Virus record (IMG/VR): IMGVR_UViG_3300034082_000731
Location: 1 to 20,267 of that record
Length of the DNA: 20,267 bases
From: a virus
Strand: one strand, 5' to 3'
The position numbers and the translations under genes are program-made. Every line of letters starts with the position of its first letter. The stretch's first letter is position 1. The notes below the pieces were generated by a model, which saw only the letters and a program-made list of their open reading frames with translations, was not told the origin of the DNA and made no database searches. Below are positions 6,701 through 13,452 of the stretch, piece by piece.

Positions 6701-9700
6701 AGACAGCAAATCTTGGCAAAGGTTTTGTAGAAGCCTTAAGACCGATTAAACAATTCAAAGCTGGTGTTAGTGGTGCTAGGGGTGCCATGGCGGCTCTTGA
6801 AGCTCAGCAAAGAACACTTGGTCTAGCAGGTCCAGGCGCATTCAGAAAACTGGGTGTTGCTATTAAGGGATTTGTTACAAATGTAAAACTTGCAGATCTT
6901 GCAATGAAGATATTCAGAATGACAATGCTTGCTACTGGTATTGGAGCAATTGTTTTGGGCATCGGTGTAGCAGTAATGCTTGTTGTTAAAAACTTTGGAA
7001 TGTTCAAAGAAAAAGCGGCTGGACCACTGAGAGGTCTTGCATTTGCTTTCGGTGTCATCAAGAAAGCATTGATGGAAATAACAAGACCAATTCAGGACTT
7101 GTTCGCTCAGTTCGGTGGTGGAGCAAAGGGGACAGAAGGTTCTGTTAATGGACTTGTTACAATATTTAGACAATTCGTTAAGGTTGTGCAAATGGTTGCA
7201 CAAGCGTTTAAATCGCTTGTTGAAAATATTATCAAACCATATCTGTACGCAGTGGTCAATATTGTTATGGCTGTTGTTTCCATGTTCAAGGGAAATTGGG
7301 GTGACGCACTCAAGTTCTTAACAGCAGCCTTTGCCAGAGTCGCAGAAGTGCTTGTAAGTATATGGCAAGCAGTAATGAAAGTTCTTATCAAGGTTGCTGG
7401 CTTTATAGTAAAAGCAGTTATCACCATATTTGCTGGTTTAATGAAGGGTCTTGTAAAAGTTATTGCCCTAGGCGTTAAATTGATGCTTACATCACTCACA
7501 GCAATACCAAAAGCAGTTGCAAAGGGTTTTAGTTGGCTTAGCAAGATCCCAGGTATGGGATGGTTCAGTGCAATAAGTGATGGCATGAATGACACTATTG
7601 ACGGAATGTATGGGATGGTTGATGCTGGAGCCGATGCTGCTAGTGGTGCTATTGACGCTCTTGCTGATGGCGCTAAGGGATTGGTTGATGGCGGAGTAAA
7701 TCTTTATGGCAAGGCAATTGATGGAATAGCAAATACTATCAAGGGTGGTTTGAAGAAAGGCGCAGATCTTGGTGTTAAAGAAAGCACCCATTCTCTTCAG
7801 AAAGGGAAGAAGCCTCTCGTTGATGCTGGCACAGAGGCTGGTGAAGCCGCTGGTGAAGCTATTGCCAATTCTGCTGGTGATGGTTTTGAAGAGAATGATC
7901 CATCTGGAAAGATTGGTGAGAAGCTCAAGGAAGGTATTAAGAGCGCAGTTCAGGATCTGCAGAATTACATTGCTGGTGAATTAAGTAGTGCAATTGGCAA
8001 GTATGTTGACGCATCAATAAAGTCTCTTGAAAAGCAAAGAGATTCTGCGCTAAAAATATTTGATGTTCAGATCAAGACGCTTGGTAAGCTTGAAAAAGCC
8101 GAAGAGTCACTAACAAAGACAAAAGAGTTTGAAGCCAACAAGCGCAAGATGCTTGATGACAAAGCCCTTAGTGATGAGCAGTTCCGTAGAAACTATGCAT
8201 TGGCTGTTTATGAAGGTCGCACAGATGATGCAAGAATGCTCCAGCTTGAGCAGGTTTCTCAAACAAAATCGTTTAATCAAGATCTCAATTCGCTTGAATC
8301 AGGTCGTGCAAAAGACCTTGCAAAAGAAAATCTTGATGCGCTTAAAGATGCTATCAATGAAGCAAAAGATGCGGCTCAGAAATTCTTTGATGAATCAATT
8401 GTTAAGTTCCAAGAATCTATTGAGACTATCACTAAGTTCCCACCAGTAACGATTGAAGATTACAAGACTCAAATTGGAGAGCTTTACAACATCACAAATC
8501 AAACAGCAACTGATAACAGTGCTGCGTTTGAAAAGATGTTTACCAACTTTGCTACAACTATTAATACAAAGATGCCAAATGATGTTGTCGGTGCATTTAG
8601 TACAAATCTTGATGAACTGGTTCTGGTAGCAAAAGAGAAGTATGGTCTAGGTTCAGATACTAGCGAGAATACAGTTATTGGCGTAACAATCGGAATGCTT
8701 GCCAGTGTTGGCGGTGTGTTTGGTGATAAGAAACAAACAGTTATTGACTCGTTTGGTCTTGTTACAACTGGTCTAAAAGATAACTTTGCGGAATCAGCAA
8801 CAGCTATTGTTAAATCCGTAACTGATGATTTCTTGACACCATTTGCTGAGGCAACAACTAAGTTCAAAGATAACTGGGAAAAGGTTTATAAGCAAGCAAT
8901 TATTGATGGCAATAGAGCAATAACAGATGCTCTAAGAAATGATGTCTCTGTTAACAAAGAATTGTTTGAAGAGATGCGTGGATACATTGATGCAACAACT
9001 CTTAAATGGCTTGGTCTTAAAGCAGCAGCAGAAGCTGCTGGTGAGGCTCAAAAGGATGCTGCGGCTGGCGGTGGTGGAGGCGGTAGTGGAACAACAGGTA
9101 GCACATCTTCTGGAGCTGGTCTTAATGTTGGAAGGGCTGATGCTTTCACTTCTAATAACGCACTAAGAGCGGTTAAGGGTCTCGCTCCACTAACCTATCA
9201 GCAATTCACCGTAGGAACTGGTCTTTCAACGGCAGCTATTGCTGCAAAACCAATTAAGCCATCATTTATTCCAAACCCATCATTGAAGCCAGAGTCAAGA
9301 GCAAAGGGTGGAATTATTCCGTCACAGCGCCAAAATCAAAATAATGGATATCCAGAAGGATACATTCCAGCACCAACACAAGAAGGTGTACCAGCACTTC
9401 TTCATGGTGGAGAATACATTCTTAATGCGAAGGCAGTTCAAAGAATTGGTGTAGGTGCTTTGAATAAGATGAATAATAATCTTATTCCAAAATTCCTTAA
9501 GGGTGGTCAAGTACCAAAGAGGAGTGGGGCGATAACTCCAAAGAAGGGTGACGGAACATTAAACGGTCCCTACGGAACCGTTGTTAAGCCAGTTGTACCA
9601 GGAAATATAAATCTTAATAAACTACCTGTAGTAAAAAACAATATCAAAGGTGAAGGCGGGGTAAGCACAGTTAGGTCACTCAGTATTGGAACAGATCGTG

Positions 9701-11961
9701 GCACAATGCTTATTCCAACAGTTGTTAATGGAAAAATTATAAGTGATCAACAAGCAATAAAGTTTGCAATAAATAGCGGTAAGAATTTAGGAGTCTATAA
9801 AGATGATGCTACTGCTGAAATGGCTGCACAACTTATCCATATGTCGGAAGCAAATAGAGTTGGAAGAGCAAATCCTTCAAACACAAGAGGAAGCGCAGAC
9901 AGAATTGAGCCAAAGAGAAGTGCTAGCAGTAAGTTCCCTACCGCAGACACGGTAGATAGATATTTCACTAAAACTAAGCGTGAGATGCAAGCCAGCAGTC
10001 CTCTTGGTGCTGCTCGTTTAGCACAGCAAGACGCTGGTTATGTTCAGCCAAAATATGATTGGACAAACATGACTAAGTTTGGAATGGGTGGATTGACAAT
10101 TGGTGCCGAAATGCTTGGTACATATTTTGGTGGTCCAGTCGGTGGTGCGCTTGCAACTGCAGCTGCATACAACCTTACTAATAGACTTGGAAATCATCTT
10201 GCAAGCACAGGAGCAGCTCCTGGATTTAAGGGTGATACAACGCTAAAGGGTGCTGCGACAATGGGTGGATTTGCATTGGGTGGTGCTATTGCTGGTTCAG
10301 CACTGGGGCAAGGGCTTAGCGCAATAAGCGGTTTGATTGGTAGAAGGTCAGTTAATCAAGCAACATCAGCGGCACTTCAAGAAACAATTCAATCAGCAGT
10401 TCCTAAGCCTTCAATGGCTCTTGAGATATATCGTGGTCCATTGCAAGCTCAAACTATTACAAGAGAGGCATTGAGGGATGCTGATAAGATAATCACTGAG
10501 TCATTTGAAATGTATAAGATTGGAACAGAGAATGTTGGATTTGGTGTACCAATAAGCAGTGGTGGTTGGGATACAGCATTAAACTTTAAGAAAGTTGATT
10601 TAAATCCATATGACATAAGTGGATTGAGCCCAATGTCTGATGCTGGACAAAAAACAGCAAAAGATTGGATAGCTGCTCATATGGCATATAAATCAGAAAC
10701 AGGTAATACTAAGTCAAACTTTATTGATGCACTTCTGTATTCTGGAAAAAGAGGGGATATCAATTCACTTCTTAAGTTTAATCAGTACGCCCAGTCTGGA
10801 AGAAAACTCCTTAATGATGCAAAATTTGATAATTTTTACACAACTCCAATAGAGGATTTGCAGAGAAGTGTTCAAAGAGGTGGTTTAGATTCTCTTACTT
10901 TAGACGATTTATTCTTAGTTCACGAAACAAAATATGCTCCACCACTTGATAAATTTGGAAATATTTCTCTAAGACCAGCAGCTGATTATCAAACACTTTT
11001 TACTGATGAACTTGGATATACCAATGAGTATGTAAGAGATAGTATCCATATGGCAGTAAATCATCTCGTTACTGGTCATCAGCAAAGAGCCAATATTGAA
11101 GGTGCTCACATAATTGTTTCAAAACTTAAAGATGTAATAAATGCTAATCCAGGCGCATTAGATAACCTATACACAGTTGATTCCTGGCTTACTCCAAAAC
11201 CAGGACAGGGTTTAACAATTCCAAAGGGTTCATTTGAGCAGATATCCTCTGCTACTAATCCAGGGCAGCAGGTTCAAAATGCAATGGAAAAATTACTTGG
11301 ATCAAAAATAACAAGTAAGCATTTATTTAAAGGCGGGGATCATGGTTCTAACACAGAAGGTGCTGATCAGTTACTTAGAATACTTGGAAGGGATCTTGAT
11401 ACTGGATTTGGTCCTCATTTTGACTCACCTACTTATCATAACTCATTAGCGAGAAATATGAAAGAGGCAGGATGGAATGTTGGTCAAGCATTTAGTGAGC
11501 ATGGCATATCTACTTTAAGTGATAATGCAATTGCTCGTTTATTCAGTAGAAGTGGTATGCTTACTGGTGTTAGTAGGCGTTCAGATTGGATAAATCCATC
11601 AGTTATGAAAGCAGGTGGCTATCTCCCTGGATCTCCTTCAACAGCGATTCCTGCAATTCTTCATGGTGGTGAATATGTTGTTAATGCTGATGCTGTGAGA
11701 AACATGGGTGTAAGAACAATGCAAAGCATTAACCAATCAAAGTTTAGAGCACCTTCTGGAGTCCCAGCTTATGCAGGTGGTGGAGGAACAACTAGCGTAT
11801 CCACCGTGAATATCAATGTTGACACATTTGTTGGTGAAGAAGAATGGTTTAAGAGTATGATGAAGAGTTACAATGTTAATGTCCTTCCAAAACAACAGAA
11901 AGCCGCTGGTGTGGAGACAAGAACATTCACAAGCTACAACGGAATAAACCAGGGGTTATAA
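3748..11961 (+). CDS. Tape measure protein with large C-terminal extension
   Basis: This 2737-residue protein sets tail length and is ejected with the DNA. Residues about 150-500 form a TP901-type tape measure core (FGVSKDLVVGLATDFAELGI; later KRQGPRMYIAIQQMG). Hydrophobic segments lie near 662-685, 1052-1082 and 1160-1250, with an Arg/Ala-rich basic stretch between the first two. A helical, coiled-coil-like region spans about 1412-1575, and a poly-Gly linker lies near 1774. From about 1880 the protein changes character: a PALLHGGEY motif (His 1886), a TVRS/LIPTV-type domain (1952-2039), a Gly-rich hydrophobic stretch (2112-2191), an unrecognised globular region (about 2220-2615), and a second PAILHGGEY motif (His 2639). 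The start at 3748 lacks a Shine-Dalgarno sequence. At about 0.15 nm per residue the helical part up to 1880 would measure roughly 280 nm, an inference. It could be a tape measure carrying an ejected effector. Confidence 0.9.
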   Translation: MSDVDLIISVHTTGVKDVANLSASVRNLALNLKGVTVPMRALDSHAKAVNKALGITSKGVNQHANSLKELKRNQAALSEESKRLRSNIQNYNLAILKAGGPTTKLGKELTFTQNQLKAFSTTLRGLRIRSFGSDLSNISLRLQKMGKDAQFVGRSLMINLTAPLLLFARTGLQSLVKVDAALVRLTKVLEGVAMTAEQADKKLGKGLGGAERQAAINKMVDSFKALDFALTGLSNKFGVSKDLVVGLATDFAELGISANENITALTELTLVTEKLGNMDAAGAQDLSQALYFNSVRALEASGAFAKLTNARDREARAIAAAKTQLNMFNNIENVTALTLKDLSESLPELGSMAVSFGLSMTEAAALLAPMKAAGLDVGASANSIKVSLQRAISPTKQNTELLASLAKQYGVASDTQNIFNKTTKTGLTGLQGIVDVFMKVEASSAGAEGALKLMSEIFEKRQGPRMYIAIQQMGQFDRELNKATRSANTSEGILASVAEGALSKFNQLNSTALPAAINNFSDIGIIARIATAQAGQMVEGYGKVSAAEIKTAKEVRKAVADVVVQKKQSQGIDIIGGAKTESGRAMLVELAGASNAQEVANMELEQSLGSLEVAIQKIKNAFKLFAADLMKTIGPALKSMADKIQVFYEKWQSLSEATRQNISKVILGFLAFLAILGPVVLAIGTIQASMGVLGRALTGLLPKLATTEGGFVGLGTSASIANAKVKALYGTIVAKSLQSKLLGTKTGSLADAQSAAQAAMGSFAAPKSTTFTPKTAKALAPLHQARITQAEQLREFLARNSGATKTDFLKSRAISSKIASGAALTPAQYAYQLTNSAKVASVPGALAAGKAAAVTRIDDINRNIRTGVANRNATGIRAAFRQNQVAARDPFYKAKGIATDRMGTRFFRAGEELLDDTTPGTPSRTRGALSRLSGGRISATRRLLGTAEDQANILAGGGVQGARMQTQLRARKAVGGIKDFATTSKTANLGKGFVEALRPIKQFKAGVSGARGAMAALEAQQRTLGLAGPGAFRKLGVAIKGFVTNVKLADLAMKIFRMTMLATGIGAIVLGIGVAVMLVVKNFGMFKEKAAGPLRGLAFAFGVIKKALMEITRPIQDLFAQFGGGAKGTEGSVNGLVTIFRQFVKVVQMVAQAFKSLVENIIKPYLYAVVNIVMAVVSMFKGNWGDALKFLTAAFARVAEVLVSIWQAVMKVLIKVAGFIVKAVITIFAGLMKGLVKVIALGVKLMLTSLTAIPKAVAKGFSWLSKIPGMGWFSAISDGMNDTIDGMYGMVDAGADAASGAIDALADGAKGLVDGGVNLYGKAIDGIANTIKGGLKKGADLGVKESTHSLQKGKKPLVDAGTEAGEAAGEAIANSAGDGFEENDPSGKIGEKLKEGIKSAVQDLQNYIAGELSSAIGKYVDASIKSLEKQRDSALKIFDVQIKTLGKLEKAEESLTKTKEFEANKRKMLDDKALSDEQFRRNYALAVYEGRTDDARMLQLEQVSQTKSFNQDLNSLESGRAKDLAKENLDALKDAINEAKDAAQKFFDESIVKFQESIETITKFPPVTIEDYKTQIGELYNITNQTATDNSAAFEKMFTNFATTINTKMPNDVVGAFSTNLDELVLVAKEKYGLGSDTSENTVIGVTIGMLASVGGVFGDKKQTVIDSFGLVTTGLKDNFAESATAIVKSVTDDFLTPFAEATTKFKDNWEKVYKQAIIDGNRAITDALRNDVSVNKELFEEMRGYIDATTLKWLGLKAAAEAAGEAQKDAAAGGGGGGSGTTGSTSSGAGLNVGRADAFTSNNALRAVKGLAPLTYQQFTVGTGLSTAAIAAKPIKPSFIPNPSLKPESRAKGGIIPSQRQNQNNGYPEGYIPAPTQEGVPALLHGGEYILNAKAVQRIGVGALNKMNNNLIPKFLKGGQVPKRSGAITPKKGDGTLNGPYGTVVKPVVPGNINLNKLPVVKNNIKGEGGVSTVRSLSIGTDRGTMLIPTVVNGKIISDQQAIKFAINSGKNLGVYKDDATAEMAAQLIHMSEANRVGRANPSNTRGSADRIEPKRSASSKFPTADTVDRYFTKTKREMQASSPLGAARLAQQDAGYVQPKYDWTNMTKFGMGGLTIGAEMLGTYFGGPVGGALATAAAYNLTNRLGNHLASTGAAPGFKGDTTLKGAATMGGFALGGAIAGSALGQGLSAISGLIGRRSVNQATSAALQETIQSAVPKPSMALEIYRGPLQAQTITREALRDADKIITESFEMYKIGTENVGFGVPISSGGWDTALNFKKVDLNPYDISGLSPMSDAGQKTAKDWIAAHMAYKSETGNTKSNFIDALLYSGKRGDINSLLKFNQYAQSGRKLLNDAKFDNFYTTPIEDLQRSVQRGGLDSLTLDDLFLVHETKYAPPLDKFGNISLRPAADYQTLFTDELGYTNEYVRDSIHMAVNHLVTGHQQRANIEGAHIIVSKLKDVINANPGALDNLYTVDSWLTPKPGQGLTIPKGSFEQISSATNPGQQVQNAMEKLLGSKITSKHLFKGGDHGSNTEGADQLLRILGRDLDTGFGPHFDSPTYHNSLARNMKEAGWNVGQAFSEHGISTLSDNAIARLFSRSGMLTGVSRRSDWINPSVMKAGGYLPGSPSTAIPAILHGGEYVVNADAVRNMGVRTMQSINQSKFRAPSGVPAYAGGGGTTSVSTVNINVDTFVGEEEWFKSMMKSYNVNVLPKQQKAAGVETRTFTSYNGINQGL
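9388..9450 (+). repeat. PALLHGGEY motif, first copy in the tape measure
   Basis: Residues around 1881-1900 read VPALLHGGEYILNAKAVQRI. The motif, a short strand, HGGE, then N.AV.R.G, is frequent near the C-terminus of tape measure proteins, particularly from actinobacterial phages as I recall. A second copy occurs 753 residues later. Confidence 0.7.
9601..9864 (+). other. TVRS/LIPTV-type domain inside the tape measure
   Basis: Residues 1952-2039 contain GNINLNKLPVVKNN, STVRSLSIGTDRG, LIPTVVNGKIISDQQAIKF and NSGKNLGVY followed by an A..AAQLIH helix. This ordered set resembles a small domain I have seen in many phage virion and internal proteins (NRPVVKN, TVRS, LIPTV, GKHLG, A..LH), whose function is not established to my knowledge. 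The resemblance is from memory, not a search. Confidence 0.55.
10417..11592 (+). other. Unrecognised globular region in the tape measure C-terminus
   Basis: Residues about 2224-2615 lack the helical, Ala/Gly-rich composition of the tape. They are rich in aromatic residues, His, Asp, Asn and Pro. Visible motifs are LEIYRGP (from 2224), LVHETKYAPP (2390-2399), GNISLRPAADY, SIHMAVNHLVTGHQQR (2432-2447), LYTVDSWLTPKPGQGL, and KGGDHGSNTEGADQLL. The density of H, N and D in short motifs looks like an enzyme, but I cannot name a family. The YRG plus later SSGGW combination faintly recalls ADP-ribosyltransferases, without a visible E.E motif. Confidence 0.5.
11641..11712 (+). repeat. PAILHGGEY motif, second copy in the tape measure
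   Basis: Residues around 2634-2653 read IPAILHGGEYVVNADAVRNM, clearly related to the first copy (PA.LHGGEY, N..AV.). The two copies bracket the cargo-like region, suggesting insertion or duplication. Confidence 0.7.
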
Positions 11962-12381
11962 ATGCCAACAATTCAAAATCAACAGCCTAATATAACCCAT
12001 CTTGTTGTGCTTAATGGCACAGAGATTACGGAGCATGGTCGGACCATGAGTAGCACTATGTCAACATCGGCATCTAATGTTGAGTTGCTTAATGGGAATA
12101 AGCGAAGATTCATTAAGAATGCAAAGAACAACTATACTCTCTCGTTTACATACCTCCCAGACATGTCGGAAAGAACCATTGATGGTCGTGTTGCAAGAAA
12201 CTTTCTTTATGCATTAGCAAAGACACCATCATCAGCAACCTTTTCAATTATTCTTGATCCAGCAGAACCTGCTTACAATACGGTAGTTTATGTTGAGTCA
12301 TATACTGAAACATTAGTGAGAAGAGATATTCCCAACCAGTGTGCATACTACAATGTTGAGATTTCTCTTAAAGAGAAATAA
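11962..12381 (+). CDS. Tail tip / distal tail protein, paralogue A (139 aa)
   Basis: The protein follows the tape measure with no gap and has AGGGG in the tape measure's last codons as ribosome binding site. It is beta-rich, with NITHLVVLNGTEIT, KNNYTLSFTYLPDMSERTIDG and a C-terminal ETLVRRDIPNQCAYYNVEIS. It is homologous to the C-terminal 138 residues of the next gene (shared LNG/LDG, Y.P..S.RT.D, LVRRD/LIRRD and a terminal YY...I.L.E). Position right after the tape measure is that of distal tail proteins, which form the ring between tube and tip. No named family was recognised, so function is inferred from order and from the tandem paralogue. Confidence 0.6.
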   Translation: MPTIQNQQPNITHLVVLNGTEITEHGRTMSSTMSTSASNVELLNGNKRRFIKNAKNNYTLSFTYLPDMSERTIDGRVARNFLYALAKTPSSATFSIILDPAEPAYNTVVYVESYTETLVRRDIPNQCAYYNVEISLKEK

Positions 12382-12384
12382 GAG

Positions 12385-13449
12385 ATGTCTGATAGTTTTT
12401 ATTCATTTAGTGAACCACTTAATCGTGGTATAGATTTCTACCAAGCGGATGCTGCGGATGTCACGATTGACATCAATATCAGTTCGTCACTTACAATATC
12501 GTCTTATCAAATAAGATTTGCAAATATTGTAATTGCATCAAACTCTGATGTCGTATCTAATTCATATAAAGTCGCATACGCAGCAGCTAATCTTTCTGTT
12601 GATGGCGCAACAGTTATTGTCGCAACAGAAAGACAGGATGGCGATGTTGTAATTTCAGCAGAAGTCCTTGTTGAAACAAATATTACAAAGATTGCCTATG
12701 CGAGTGCATCAATTTCTGCTAGCTCTGAGTCTAGTATAAGCGGGACAAAGATTTCAATATCTTCATGCTCAATGAGCATAGATTCGTCTGTATCAGTGTC
12801 CATGATAAAAATATCGCATGGCGTTTCGCAGATAGATATTCTTTCATCAATGCTTTCAAGCGGAACACGAATTGTCTTTGGTCGTACAAATCTATCTGGT
12901 GAGGTTAGTCTATTTGTAGCTGGAAAGATAGTTCTTGCAACAATTAGAATTAACATATTAAATAACTCTAATATACGAGCAGAAGCAATTAGATTTAGCA
13001 ATAACATTACTGCTGACTCTTCATTAATCAGAGCGCTACTCATACTTGATGGAAAACCATTAACCAACCAAAGTCGCACACTTGATTCATCCGTTGCTCC
13101 GTTATACATTGAGAACACAAATTGGTCAGGAGATTCATCTCGTTATTACAAGAACAATGCTGCTGGTAGTGCGGCGAAGAGGACATTTAATATAAATTGG
13201 AGTTTTATCCCTAATTATAGTGATAGAACAGTAGATTATAAAGAGGGAAGAAATTATATAAAGTCATTATCAATGGATGCTGATACTCATACGCTTACAA
13301 TTATAAATCAAGATGAAGACGGGGTAACTCCATACACAGAGGAGCAAATCACTGTATTTATTTCAAACTTCTCTGAGAACTTAATTAGAAGAGATCTTGT
13401 AGATGATGTATACTATTTTAGCTGCGCAATGACGCTGGAAGAGGTATAA
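12385..13449 (+). CDS. Tail tip protein, paralogue B with 20-residue repeats (354 aa)
   Basis: The gene starts 3 nt after paralogue A. Residues about 217-354 match almost the whole length of paralogue A (ILDGKPLTNQSRTLDSS; WSFIPNYSDRTVDYKEGRNY; ENLIRRDLVDDVYYF). In front sits a Ser/Ile/Val/Ala-rich region (about 26-216) made of roughly ten degenerate repeats of 19-21 residues, each starting near K/R-I/V with hydrophobic alternation, such as KIAYASASISASSESSISGT and KISISSCSMSIDSSVSVSMI. That pattern suggests a beta-solenoid-like or extended stalk. The likely role is a tail tip component with an outward-facing stalk. The ribosome binding site is weak (AAGAG). Confidence 0.6.
   Translation: MSDSFYSFSEPLNRGIDFYQADAADVTIDINISSSLTISSYQIRFANIVIASNSDVVSNSYKVAYAAANLSVDGATVIVATERQDGDVVISAEVLVETNITKIAYASASISASSESSISGTKISISSCSMSIDSSVSVSMIKISHGVSQIDILSSMLSSGTRIVFGRTNLSGEVSLFVAGKIVLATIRINILNNSNIRAEAIRFSNNITADSSLIRALLILDGKPLTNQSRTLDSSVAPLYIENTNWSGDSSRYYKNNAAGSAAKRTFNINWSFIPNYSDRTVDYKEGRNYIKSLSMDADTHTLTIINQDEDGVTPYTEEQITVFISNFSENLIRRDLVDDVYYFSCAMTLEEV
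12460..13023 (+). repeat. Array of about ten degenerate 19-21 residue repeats
   Basis: Repeat starts at the protein level include QIRFANIVIA, KVAYAAANLS, KIAYASASIS, KISISSCSMS, KISHGVSQID, RIVFGRTNLS and KIVLATIRIN, each followed by a Ser/Val-rich second strand. The repeats are diverged at DNA level. Period is about 60 nt. Confidence 0.6.
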
Positions 13450-13452
13450 ATG
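13441..13452 (+). promoter_or_regulatory. Stop-start junction with embedded ribosome binding site
   Basis: GAGGTATAAATG encodes the last Glu-Val-stop of one gene and the ATG of the next; GAGGT pairs with the 16S 3' end. The identical 12 bases recur at 19254-19265. Spacing is short (4 nt), and translational coupling is likely. Confidence 0.6.

Noticed and set aside
9061-9120. Gly-rich stretch considered as a low complexity repeat or recombination site
   Set aside because: It encodes a Gly/Ser linker in frame in the tape measure; no longer DNA repeat is present.
9633-9639. In-phase A AAA AAC heptamer within the tape measure
   Set aside because: A -1 slip would stop at TGA 9651-9653 and truncate the protein before the cargo region, which is tempting. 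But such A-runs are expected in AT-rich coding sequence, and no stimulatory hairpin was noticed.
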